From Chloroflexota bacterium (GTDB taxonomy: Bacteria > Chloroflexota > UBA5177), in assembly GCA_025966365.1 (NCBI GenBank), contig JAICWV010000024.1, positions 1 through 32,156 of the forward strand: DNA of 32,156 bases, in the 5' to 3' direction. This document shows positions 1 to 7,581 of the stretch, piece after piece. The notes below the pieces were generated by a model that worked only from the letters and a program-made list of their open reading frames with translations, ran no database searches and was not told the DNA's origin. Numbering within the stretch: position 1 is the stretch's first letter; each line of letters begins with the position of its first letter. Both the position numbers and the translations under genes were made by a program.

Positions 1-39
1 CAGGTTCCAGCAACGCAGGTTTCGGCAACGCAGATCTCG
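1..39 (+). repeat. Short 15-bp tandem repeat inside the TPR gene
   Basis: Two near-identical 15-bp units (CAGGTTCCAGCAACG, then CAGGTTTCGGCAACG) and a decayed third unit open the window. They are in frame with the downstream TPR gene and encode QVPAT, QVSAT and QISVN. The repeat may continue left of the window. It looks like a low-complexity linker ahead of the TPR domain. Confidence 0.6.
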
Positions 40-717
40 GTCAACAACGACCCCCAAAACCCGTACACAGCCGGGATGAAAGAGCTTCGCGGGCACAACT
101 TTTCGGCGGCGGCACGGCACTTCCAGCAAGCCATCAATAAGCATCAGAACACGGCTGGAGCCTATGCCGGCCTCGGCAACGCGGATCTCCGGCTCGGAAA
201 GTACGCGGACGGGTACAAAGCGTACGTGAAAGCAGCGGCCATGCAGCCGAACAACGCCAACAACCTCTACGGAGCGGCGCTGGCCGCCTACACCTCCAAA
301 CAATTTCCGGACTCCATCCGCTACGCCACGCAGTACATCCATCTCCGGCCGCGGATCGCCGCGGGGTACCACCTGCGCATGCTGGCCAACGACAGTCTGG
401 CCCGCCCGAAGCCACAGCTGGCAGATGCCCGGGCCATCGCGCGCCTGGATCCCAGGGATCCGCAGGCCTATAACGATCTCGGCATCGCCTATGGGAACAA
501 CAAGAAGTACACGAAATCCATGGCAGCCTTCGCCAGGGCTATCGCTCTCGACCGCAAAAACTACAGCTTCTACTTCAACCGTGCCGTGATTGAAAACATC
601 ATGAAGGACCGGGCCGCGGCTCTTGCCGACATGCAGAAGGCAAAGAAACTCGCACCGACCGCTTCGACCAAAGCCGCCATCAGCGCCCTCGAGCGCCGGA
701 TTCAAAAGGGCAAGTAG
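1..717 (+). CDS. TPR-repeat protein (5' partial)
   Basis: The reading frame is open from base 1, so the gene almost certainly starts left of the window. The first internal ATG, at 76, falls inside a TPR helix (YTAGMKELRGHNFSAAARHF) and is unlikely to be the true start. At least four tetratricopeptide units can be read, with the usual pattern of small and aromatic residues (AYAGLGNADLRLGKYADGY, AYNDLGIAYGNNKKYTKSM, FYFNRAVIENIMKDRAAAL). TPRs form helical scaffolds that bind other proteins; no catalytic domain is visible. The next five genes all encode exported proteins, so this one may also act at the cell envelope, but its N-terminus and any signal peptide are outside the window. The partner is unknown. 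Confidence 0.85.
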   Translation, partial: QVPATQVSATQISVNNDPQNPYTAGMKELRGHNFSAAARHFQQAINKHQNTAGAYAGLGNADLRLGKYADGYKAYVKAAAMQPNNANNLYGAALAAYTSKQFPDSIRYATQYIHLRPRIAAGYHLRMLANDSLARPKPQLADARAIARLDPRDPQAYNDLGIAYGNNKKYTKSMAAFARAIALDRKNYSFYFNRAVIENIMKDRAAALADMQKAKKLAPTASTKAAISALERRIQKGK

Positions 718-771
718 TCGACCGCTGTTACACCCGGCCCGATGCGAGCGTTAAGTACAAGGAGTCCATTG

Positions 772-1659
772 TTGTCCAGGTCCTTTGCTGCCCTTACCTT
801 CGTTCTGTTTGCCGCCGTGGCGCTTTCCGCGTGCGGCAACCCCGTGTCTGCCCAGAATCCAGCGGCCACCGTCAACGGCACCGATGTGTCCATGGCCGCC
901 TACAACAAAGAGCTGCGGTTCGAGCTGAACCAGCAGGAAGACAAGCTGGGCCTGAATCCCTGCCGGGCCAAAGGGCTGGGTCCGGTCTGCGACCAGGTGA
1001 AGAAAACCGCACTCGACACCCTGATCGACGTCGTTCTGGTCAGAGACTACGCTGTCAAACATCACCTGGTCGTGCCTCAGTCCTCCATAGATCGGCAGTG
1101 GGCCATCATCTACAAGCAGGACTTCCACAATCAGCACGCGGTGCTGGTCGCCTATGCCAAGCGATTCGGCTGGACGCCGGCCGACGTCAAGCGGAAGACG
1201 GCGGAGCAGCTGCAACAAGACGCGGTCATGGTGCAAATGACCAAGAACATGCCGGTGCATGCTCCCGCCGTGCGTCTGAGCAAGATCGATGTGAAAACGC
1301 AGGCAGACGTCAGCGCCGTCAAAGCCGCGCTTGCACATGGACAGAGCTTCACGCAGGTAGCGGCCACACTGAGCCGGGACAAGAAGTCCCTATGCAGCCA
1401 GGTGGGTTGCGGCGATACCGGCTGGCTTCCGACCGCGTTCGTGCCCCCCGGGGATAAAGCGGTGCTCACCGCCCGGATCGGCCAGGTCGTCGGCCCGTTC
1501 GCCGGTCAGCAGCTCTACGAGCTGATCCAGGTCACGGGGCGCAATCCCCACTACGCTCTCACGGCGCAACAGATTCTTCGCTTCCGGCAGCAAAAGCTGG
1601 TGACCTGGCTCAGCAAGCAGGAAAAGCGCTCCAGCATCCAGCGGAACGTGAGCGTGTGA
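772..1659 (+). CDS. Parvulin-like peptidyl-prolyl isomerase lipoprotein
   Basis: The protein has 295 aa from TTG 772. An AAGGAG ribosome-binding site at 759-764 lies 7 nt upstream of this TTG, and the start gives a clean lipoprotein signal peptide with lipobox LSAC and Cys21. An ATG at 742 is in frame but sits upstream of that ribosome-binding site. After the signal comes a SurA/PrsA-type N-terminal helical region (NGTDVSMAAYNKELRFEL), then a parvulin-like region at about residues 164-265 (GQSFTQVAATLSRDK, GDTGWLPTAFVP, GQVVGPFAGQQLYELIQV). Family role: folding of secreted proteins outside the membrane. Odd features are two close cysteine pairs (Cys64/Cys73 and Cys208/Cys213), the second inserted before the GDTGW motif and possibly disulfide-bonded. 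Isomerase activity is inferred from family only. Confidence 0.8.
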   Translation: MSRSFAALTFVLFAAVALSACGNPVSAQNPAATVNGTDVSMAAYNKELRFELNQQEDKLGLNPCRAKGLGPVCDQVKKTALDTLIDVVLVRDYAVKHHLVVPQSSIDRQWAIIYKQDFHNQHAVLVAYAKRFGWTPADVKRKTAEQLQQDAVMVQMTKNMPVHAPAVRLSKIDVKTQADVSAVKAALAHGQSFTQVAATLSRDKKSLCSQVGCGDTGWLPTAFVPPGDKAVLTARIGQVVGPFAGQQLYELIQVTGRNPHYALTAQQILRFRQQKLVTWLSKQEKRSSIQRNVSV

Positions 1660-2396
1660 GCGGACGGAGACTGGGAAGAAGGATCGCGCGTCTCCTGGCG
1701 GCGGCTGTGCCGATGTGCCTTCTTGCGTCCGGGTCCGCCTCGGCAGGCCGCGGGAGCTCGTTGTCTCAGTTGCACGTCACCCCGGCCGAGGGACATGCAG
1801 GGAATCTCATCGACCTCTCCGGGTCCGGCTTCCCTGCCTTGACGCACCTGAACATACTCATGGCCTGCCCGAGCTACCAGGCAGAAAACGCCGTCCGGCT
1901 GGGAAACGTGGTCATCATGGCGGGTCCCACCAGCAACGCCCGGGGCCAGTTCTCGGGGTTCCTGTTTCGCGCCATCCATCTGCATGGGATCCCATTTTCG
2001 ACCTGCCTGATCCAGGCAAGCGTGGGAGATAATCCCTTCGGTGTGGACGTCCCGGCCGTGTACTTCATCCAGCAGTTCGGGAAGGCGCTCAAGCTCACCC
2101 ACTGCCAGCAGCGGCTTTGTGTCCAGCAACTTCGCGTGCAGCCGCATCAAGTGCGCTCGGGGTACGATGAAACGATCAGTCTGCGGACCTGGCCGGGAGC
2201 CACGGTAACCACCACCTACACCTATCCCGACAACCGGCAGACAGTCGACTACCACCGCGCCGGCTGGACGGGCGCTATCCGCTGGACCAAGCGGATTGCA
2301 GCCCCCACTGCAACGGGGGCAGTGGAGGTCAGGGCGACTGCCGCGCTCGGCCCCATGACAGGCGTCAAAACTGTAAAGTTCACCATCGTTCACTAG
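1656..2396 (+). CDS. Secreted protein of unknown function
   Basis: The protein has 246 aa. Its GTG start at 1656 overlaps the stop of the upstream isomerase gene (GTGA, 4 bp), so the two are probably translationally coupled. The N-terminus is a Sec-type signal peptide: Arg-rich, then a hydrophobic stretch LLAAAVPMCLLASGSASA. The mature start (HVTPAEGHAGNLIDLSGSGF) resembles an IPT/TIG-type or other Ig-like beta-sandwich, where such 'G..v.l.GsGFp' strings are common. Four mature cysteines (in MACPSY, FSTCLIQ and HCQQRLC) could form disulfides. I do not recognise the family and no catalytic motif is visible. Confidence 0.75.
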   Translation: MSGRRLGRRIARLLAAAVPMCLLASGSASAGRGSSLSQLHVTPAEGHAGNLIDLSGSGFPALTHLNILMACPSYQAENAVRLGNVVIMAGPTSNARGQFSGFLFRAIHLHGIPFSTCLIQASVGDNPFGVDVPAVYFIQQFGKALKLTHCQQRLCVQQLRVQPHQVRSGYDETISLRTWPGATVTTTYTYPDNRQTVDYHRAGWTGAIRWTKRIAAPTATGAVEVRATAALGPMTGVKTVKFTIVH

Positions 2397-2412
2397 GAAA
2401 GGGGAAGGAATA

Positions 2413-4281
2413 GTGAGAAACACGTTCACGGGAAGAAAACGATACGGCCTGATTGCCGCGGCGCTGGCAGTCATCGCGGGCCTCGTCGGCGCGCCTGGAT
2501 TCAGCTCTGCTCAGACCACGGGATCATGGCCGACGTTTCACGGCAACGCATCGAGGGACGGCACCTTGGGTATCAGCGGTCCCACTACCTCCTCGGTGGT
2601 TGTCAAGTATCTACTGGGAGCGATCACCGGGCGCGCTATCTCTGCCTCGCCCGTGGTAGACAGCCACGGCGTCGCCTACGTCGCCGACAGCAAGGGGACC
2701 GTCTACGCCCTCGACCCGGCCGCACACTCGATTAAGTGGCAGACCGCATCCAGCACCGGAGGGGCGGTCGTCGATAGCCCGGGCCTCTCCCCCGACGGCA
2801 ACACTGTATACGTCGGGTCCAACGACGGAAACCTGTATGCTCTCAACACCTCCAACGGAAGCCTGGCGTGGCAGGTGTCTCTGGGCGTGGCAGTCGTGTC
2901 GTCCCCGATCGTGTCCTCGGACGGCTCCACGGTATACACGGCAACCAACAACGGAACCGTTTATGCGATCAGTACCTCGTCGCACAGCGTGAGCTGGAAG
3001 TACAACCTTCCCGGAGCGGTGACGGGCAGCATCAGCCTCGGCCAGAACAACACCGTCATTTACGCCGCCAGCGGGTGGTTTATCTACCCCATCCCTTCGA
3101 GCGGTCCCTCGTCGACGGCCAACCTGGGCGTCTACTACCTGAGTGGAGCAGCGGCGAGCTCGCCGGCGGTGGACAGCAATGGAAACTTTTACGTCGGAAC
3201 AGTGGGCGGCACGGTGGACGCGTTCCAGCCCGGCACGGCGGCTCCCAAGTGGACCTTCCATGATGCCGGTCTCGCTCCCATCACCACGACCCCGGCCATC
3301 TTCAATGGCACGGTCGTCGTCGGGGCAGACAACAAGTACGTGTACGGTCTCAATGCGTCCAGCGGGCAGCAAGCCTGGCAGCAGCTAACGGGAGGGCCGG
3401 TTGACTCATCGCCGGTTATCGCCACCGGCAACGGCACGGTCTACGTGGGCTCAGGTGACGGGAAGCTGTATGCCTACAACATCACCAACGGAAACGCCGT
3501 GTGGAACGCGTCGATGGGCCCCGCTGTCAATGCCGGCCCGGCTCTGAGCCCGGACGGCTCTGTCTGGGCGGTCACCTCGGCGGGAGATGTGTGGGACTTC
3601 AACGCGCTCCCATCTCCCCCCACTCCGGCCGCCGGACCCACGAACACGCCCGGACCGACCAATACGCCCGGACCGACCAACACGCCCGGTCCCACCGCCA
3701 CGGCGACCACATCGCCCGTCAGCATTTCACTCAGGGCCTCCGGTGGCACTCCCGGCAAGAAGGTGACGCTCACCGCAACCACGGCCGCCAATCAAACAGT
3801 CCACTTCCTGGTGACGTACCCCAACGGTGATCATCACTCGGCGACCGCGAAAAGTGGCACTTCCGGAAAGGCCGTGACCAAGTTCACCCAGCCGGCGAGC
3901 AAGATCACGCACAATAACTTCACCGCTTCAGTGACCGCACGGGTGACGGTTAACGGTGCAAATTCCACCGCATCTGCCCATTACAAAATCAAACTCGGCA
4001 AGATCGATATCTCGGTCGAGCCGCGTAGTGCGACCGCGGGGGCCACCGTGAACATCTACCTGCATACCCGGGCGCGCACCCGCACCGTCCTTGCGGTCAA
4101 CTTCCCGAACCACACGGTGCAGCACAAGCACGGGAACACCAATGGCAGCGGTTGGATTCACTGGAAATACAAAGTCCCGAAGGGACGAACGACATCGTCG
4201 AGCAAGACCGTCCAGCTGCGCGGCAGCACAGTCAAGCTGCATCCCAACGTGACGACCAAGACATCGTTTAAAGTCACATAG
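2413..4281 (+). CDS. Secreted PQQ-type beta-propeller protein with Thr-Pro-Gly linker
   Basis: The protein has 622 aa from GTG 2413, with purine-rich GGGGAAGGAA just upstream. Signal peptide at about residues 1-34 (LIAAALAVIAGLVGAPGFSSA). Residues of about 40-400 carry at least six beta-propeller blades with the PQQ/BamB-like signature G-x-V/L-Y-A-[LIY]-x(6-8)-W (for example GTVYALDPAAHSIKW, GNLYALNTSNGSLAW, GKLYAYNITNGNAVW). A PTNTPG repeat linker follows, then two probable Ig-like beta domains of about 100 aa each (VSISLRASGGTPGKKVTL and KIDISVEPRSATAGATVNI). Such propellers may bind PQQ in dehydrogenases or act as binding scaffolds; no dehydrogenase motif is seen, so a structural or ligand-binding role is more likely. 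It is probably surface-exposed and in the same transcription unit as its upstream neighbours. Confidence 0.85.
   Translation: MRNTFTGRKRYGLIAAALAVIAGLVGAPGFSSAQTTGSWPTFHGNASRDGTLGISGPTTSSVVVKYLLGAITGRAISASPVVDSHGVAYVADSKGTVYALDPAAHSIKWQTASSTGGAVVDSPGLSPDGNTVYVGSNDGNLYALNTSNGSLAWQVSLGVAVVSSPIVSSDGSTVYTATNNGTVYAISTSSHSVSWKYNLPGAVTGSISLGQNNTVIYAASGWFIYPIPSSGPSSTANLGVYYLSGAAASSPAVDSNGNFYVGTVGGTVDAFQPGTAAPKWTFHDAGLAPITTTPAIFNGTVVVGADNKYVYGLNASSGQQAWQQLTGGPVDSSPVIATGNGTVYVGSGDGKLYAYNITNGNAVWNASMGPAVNAGPALSPDGSVWAVTSAGDVWDFNALPSPPTPAAGPTNTPGPTNTPGPTNTPGPTATATTSPVSISLRASGGTPGKKVTLTATTAANQTVHFLVTYPNGDHHSATAKSGTSGKAVTKFTQPASKITHNNFTASVTARVTVNGANSTASAHYKIKLGKIDISVEPRSATAGATVNIYLHTRARTRTVLAVNFPNHTVQHKHGNTNGSGWIHWKYKVPKGRTTSSSKTVQLRGSTVKLHPNVTTKTSFKVT
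3634..3687 (+). repeat. Three 18-bp tandem repeats encoding PTNTPG
   Basis: Three consecutive 18-bp units of the form GGACCSACSAAYACGCCC begin at 3634, 3652 and 3670, and a partial fourth follows. They encode the linker GPTNTP repeated, joining the beta-propeller to the C-terminal Ig-like domains. Repeat number could vary between strains. Confidence 0.85.
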
Positions 4282-4302
4282 CCGCGACAAAGTCAGCGTG
4301 GA

Positions 4303-4337
4303 GGAACCGGGGGCGAGCATCCGCCGCCCCCGGTTCC
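4303..4337 (+). terminator. Strong hairpin after the beta-propeller gene
   Basis: Perfect 13-bp inverted repeat, 4303-4315 with 4325-4337 (GGAACCGGGGGCG and its complement), around a 9-nt loop, starting 21 nt after the stop codon. The position fits transcription termination. No T-run follows, so termination might be Rho-dependent or the hairpin may simply protect the mRNA end. Confidence 0.6.
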
Positions 4338-4421
4338 ATGATTCGCCAAAGTGGCGGCGGCGGGAAATGTGTGATATGGTGGCGGGAACTGGCCGTTTCT
4401 CCGCTCGGGGAAGGAGTGAGG

Positions 4422-5492
4422 ATGCGCAGAACAGCTGTTGTGATGCTGCTTGCCGCGGTCATCGTGGCCTGGCTGGCGCCGGTCACCGCGGCGCGTGGCG
4501 CGGGATCGAATCGTAGCCACTGGCGTATTTCGGAGACGAAGAAGCATGGCGCCCACGGGAAAAAGACGCCGACCCCGGTACCGCATCACAAGACCAGGAA
4601 ACACAAGAAGCATAAGGCGCGAAAACCCACGCCGCGTCCCACTGCGCGTCCGCACAAGACTGCGACTCCGAGACCCAGAGCGACCAATACGGCGCTGCCG
4701 GCTCCAGTGATCACGGCCACGCCCACGGCAACCGCCACCCTGATACCGACACCGACTCTCACTCCGACTCCGGTCCCGCTCACGGCGTCGCTCGCTCTCC
4801 AGTCCGACGTGTCGTCCGGGTATACGGCGGCCTTTTTCGTGTGTGGGCTTCCGCCGGGAGCCACGGCTACCTTTTCGCCAAATCCCGCAACATCCCGGTC
4901 CGACATGACCTCGCCCACATACGCCTCCGTGCAGACGGTGGCAACCGTGAGCGTTCCCTTTACCGTGACGCCAAACTCATACGGACTGACTTTCTACGCC
5001 TACTATCGCGACGGTCGCGGTATGATCCCCGCCACGCCTCCTGGTGGAGTCATAACGCCCCGCTATGCAGTGTTAACCGTCCAGCACACTGCAGTGTCGC
5101 TTCAGCCGGCAGCCGCCGTGCCCGCCGACAGTGGGCAGGGCTGCTCGAGCATCCCAGCCGGCTATCAGCCCAGTCCGGAGCCGACACCCGGAACAGCCGA
5201 TTACTCCCTGACCACCTGGGTCTCCGACTCCCATCCGGCGCCGGGAGAGACGGTGACGGCGTACGGGCAGTTGACGTTCCACGGCCAGCCGGTATTCGGC
5301 GCGGCCATGAACTTTGATTGGTACTCCTACGGCGTAACACGCGCCCCCTGCCATGTGGTTACCGACGCCACCGGCACGGCCTCGTGCTCCGTGGTCAACA
5401 GCTACCCATTGGCGGGCGTGCCTGTCACCATTCAGGTCACGGCCCTCTACAACAATCTCACCTTCAACGGGTGGACGTCCTACACGATGTAG
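4422..5492 (+). CDS. Secreted Lys/Thr/Pro-rich protein of unknown function
   Basis: The protein has 356 aa. I chose ATG 4422 because AAGGAG (4411-4416) lies 5 nt upstream and a signal peptide follows at once (MRRTAVVMLLAAVIVAWLAP). An in-frame ATG at 4338 would add 28 hydrophilic residues and sits directly behind the preceding hairpin. After the signal comes a very basic stretch (HHKTRKHKKHKARK), then a Thr/Pro-rich linker (TPTLTPTPVP) at about residues 70-125, then a beta-rich C-terminal part with Cys in FFVCGLPPG, GQGCSS and APCHVV...ASCSVV. The last roughly 100 residues (SDSHPAPGETVTAYGQLTFHG) look like an Ig-like or Big-type sandwich. The basic linker could contact a polyanion such as cell-wall polymer or DNA; that is speculation. 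Family not recognised. Confidence 0.75.
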   Translation: MRRTAVVMLLAAVIVAWLAPVTAARGAGSNRSHWRISETKKHGAHGKKTPTPVPHHKTRKHKKHKARKPTPRPTARPHKTATPRPRATNTALPAPVITATPTATATLIPTPTLTPTPVPLTASLALQSDVSSGYTAAFFVCGLPPGATATFSPNPATSRSDMTSPTYASVQTVATVSVPFTVTPNSYGLTFYAYYRDGRGMIPATPPGGVITPRYAVLTVQHTAVSLQPAAAVPADSGQGCSSIPAGYQPSPEPTPGTADYSLTTWVSDSHPAPGETVTAYGQLTFHGQPVFGAAMNFDWYSYGVTRAPCHVVTDATGTASCSVVNSYPLAGVPVTIQVTALYNNLTFNGWTSYTM

Positions 5493-5506
5493 CGGACTTT
5501 GGTCCG
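5493..5506 (+). terminator. Small hairpin abutting the stop codon
   Basis: CGGAC-TTTG-GTCCG, a 5-bp perfect stem with a 4-nt loop, starts right after the TAG and is followed by TTGATG. It is a weak terminator candidate and may only be chance. Confidence 0.3.
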
Positions 5507-5549
5507 TTGATGCCGTGCGCTCGACTCCATCACTTCCACAGGTATTCCC

Positions 5550-6107
5550 GTGCGCATTTCTCGTTCTATACCGGTCCTCGGCATTGTTCTTCTCGCAGCC
5601 GGGTGCGGCAGCACATCTCCCGGACGGGTGGCTCAGCGTCTGGCCACGCCAACGCTCGAAACCGGCCATATCGTCCGGGTGCCTATGGGTCCGGCGAAGA
5701 AGGCCACCGCCTTTCCCACCCTGGCTCCGGGCGTGCCGACGCCCGTCCTGCCCACCGTGGTTGCCCGCACGCCGAAACCGTACGTCTGGCCGGCCTCAGC
5801 CTACAGGGCTCACATCACCGGCACGATAACGGATGCCCGTACTCACGCGCCCGTTCCGGGAGCCCGGGTGGCGGTCGCGCGGGGCCAGCGTGTTGCGGTC
5901 AGCAACGGAAACGGCCACTACTCCATTGCCTTTCCGGTGGGCGGGATGATCACAGTAGAAGTGTCGAAGAGAGGCTACATCGCTCAGCCGGGAGTCGGCA
6001 TGCTTTCCACGGGGCAGACAACCCACGTGAACTTTTCCCTGCAGCCTCTCGCCCACTCGGGAAAGGGGCCGCCGTCCTTCCCGGTCATCATCGGCAAGCC
6101 CCAATAA
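5550..6107 (+). CDS. Lipoprotein with carboxypeptidase-regulatory-like domain
   Basis: The protein has 185 aa from GTG 5550, with only a weak ribosome-binding site (AGG at 5540-5542). The N-terminus is a lipoprotein signal with lipobox LAAGC (Cys19). A Pro-rich spacer follows, then one CarboxypepD_reg-like beta-sandwich at about residues 88-175, with the signature ITGTITDARTHAPVPGARV, then SNGNGHYSI and VEVSKRGYI. Such domains are transthyretin-like folds that act as adhesion or assembly modules, not enzymes. It ends the run of exported proteins and its 3' end faces the glycosyltransferase gene. Ligand unknown. Confidence 0.8.
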   Translation: MRISRSIPVLGIVLLAAGCGSTSPGRVAQRLATPTLETGHIVRVPMGPAKKATAFPTLAPGVPTPVLPTVVARTPKPYVWPASAYRAHITGTITDARTHAPVPGARVAVARGQRVAVSNGNGHYSIAFPVGGMITVEVSKRGYIAQPGVGMLSTGQTTHVNFSLQPLAHSGKGPPSFPVIIGKPQ

Positions 6108-6108
6108 C

Positions 6109-6124
6109 CCGACATTATCGTCGG
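6109..6124. terminator. Possible two-way hairpin between convergent genes
   Basis: CCGAC-ATTATC-GTCGG forms a 5-bp stem with a 6-nt loop exactly where the convergent lipoprotein and glycosyltransferase genes meet. It includes the stop codon of the - strand gene. Placement suggests a bidirectional terminator, but the stem is short. Confidence 0.3.
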
Positions 6125-7581
6125 CGGCTGTATATCACGGTTCCGGCCGCATGGCCGATGTCGTGGTAGTGCCTCCTGACCCAGGGGACATACCCGGCCG
6201 CCTGGGTGAAGATGCCCCCCGGAGCCGTGGCCACCAGCACGGCATGATAGTCACGCGTGGCCGCAACCAATTGTCGCGTGCTTGCGTACCCGGTCTGGAA
6301 ACGGACGTTCGACAGGTCGCACAGCGGCGCGGGCACCAGGCGACTGGCCAGGTCGGCCGCTTCCAGGTTGTCGGAGGCGACAATGGATCCGGGGGCGGAG
6401 TGCATTCGAATCATTGCCGCAACGTGAAGATCTGACGCCGGAAGGCCCGGGATCAGCACATGCCGGTCGGCATGGGCGAGGCGCGGGACCATCGCGACGT
6501 AAACAAGGCCGGCGGCGGCCAGCGGGGCAGCTGACAGCCAGCGGTGCGAGCGAAGCTGCTCCACCAGCACGGTGACTCCGACGCCGGCACACACTGCCAG
6601 GCCCGGGAGGAGGATCACCGCGTGATGGGGAAAGAGGGGCCGAAATGCAAGGAGCATAACCGCGGTTCCACCCACCCACAGCAGGAGGAAAATCAGATCA
6701 TCCCAGACACCAAGCACTGCCAGCGTCAACAGCCCGGCGATGGCGAGCACCACCAGTCCCGGGTCGGTGGCGGCGAGGTCGCGCAGAATCTGAAGCGGCG
6801 GCAGCATGCCAGGCAGTCCGATGCCGGCCGCCCGCCCGTGCATGGTCACCACCTGGTCCCACTGCGCGGCGGGGTTGATAAGCAGGAAGTTCCCGGCGAC
6901 GGGGATGATGGCGGACGCCAGGAAGGCGCCGATCGAGCGCAGGCTGAGATATCGGTTTCCGGGCAGCCAGAGGATCCAGATCGCCGGAGCAAGCGTTTCC
7001 AGAGCGAAGAGCTTGAACAGGACCGCAGCGGCGAGGGCAAGCCCTGCGAGCACGGGGAGAATGGCAAGGCGAGAACGGCGAAATCCCACGGCGAACGCCA
7101 GTGACAGCGTGGCGAGCGCCATCATCGGCCCTTCCGCCTCGATGGCACGGCTGTACACGAGAAAGAGGGGCGATATCGCCAGGAGCAGGCCGGCGGCCCC
7201 GGCGGCGACGGGACCGGTCAGCAGCCACGCCAGGACCACGGTGGCGACCAGGCAGACCAGGCCGAAAAAAATCTCCATCCAGCGTGCTCCACTGATCGTG
7301 TCCCCGAAGAGATGCATGCTCCCCGCCAGAGATGCAAAGAGGAGCGGAGGCTGCGCCGAAAAGACCTGAGTGAACATGGAGTAGCCATGTTCGACCAGCC
7401 TGCTGCATGCCGTGTAGCGCCATTCGTCGGCATCGTCGAGCGGGAAGATGGAGGCGTCGTAGTGAAAATCCCCGCGATGGGCAAGCTCCCAGGCGAGGAA
7501 AAAAGTCCCGCCGGCCAGAAGCCCCAGGATTCCAGCCAGCGGTCCCATGAGTCGCCGGTATCCGTTGGTAGATGGCGTCAA
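6115..7581 (-). CDS. GT39/ArnT-like membrane glycosyltransferase
   Basis: The protein has 488 aa. The TTG start overlaps the stop of the upstream PAP2 gene (TTGA, 4 bp), which supports it over the in-frame ATG at residue 12. About ten membrane segments are visible. After the first, the extracytoplasmic loop has the acidic pattern FPLDDADEWRYTACSRL followed by SAQPPLLFASLAGSMHLFG, the layout of PMT_2/ArnT-type (GT39/GT83) enzymes, where an Asp-Glu pair is catalytic and the donor is a polyprenyl-phosphate sugar. A soluble C-terminal part follows the last membrane segment. Coupling to a PAP2 phosphatase suggests lipid-linked sugar transfer at the membrane, with the phosphatase perhaps recycling the lipid carrier. 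The acceptor is unknown. Confidence 0.8.
   Translation of the reverse strand: MTPSTNGYRRLMGPLAGILGLLAGGTFFLAWELAHRGDFHYDASIFPLDDADEWRYTACSRLVEHGYSMFTQVFSAQPPLLFASLAGSMHLFGDTISGARWMEIFFGLVCLVATVVLAWLLTGPVAAGAAGLLLAISPLFLVYSRAIEAEGPMMALATLSLAFAVGFRRSRLAILPVLAGLALAAAVLFKLFALETLAPAIWILWLPGNRYLSLRSIGAFLASAIIPVAGNFLLINPAAQWDQVVTMHGRAAGIGLPGMLPPLQILRDLAATDPGLVVLAIAGLLTLAVLGVWDDLIFLLLWVGGTAVMLLAFRPLFPHHAVILLPGLAVCAGVGVTVLVEQLRSHRWLSAAPLAAAGLVYVAMVPRLAHADRHVLIPGLPASDLHVAAMIRMHSAPGSIVASDNLEAADLASRLVPAPLCDLSNVRFQTGYASTRQLVAATRDYHAVLVATAPGGIFTQAAGYVPWVRRHYHDIGHAAGTVIYSRRR

Noticed and set aside
1-39. CRISPR-like or satellite repeat at the window start
   Set aside because: Units are 15 bp, contiguous, in frame and coding, with no spacers.
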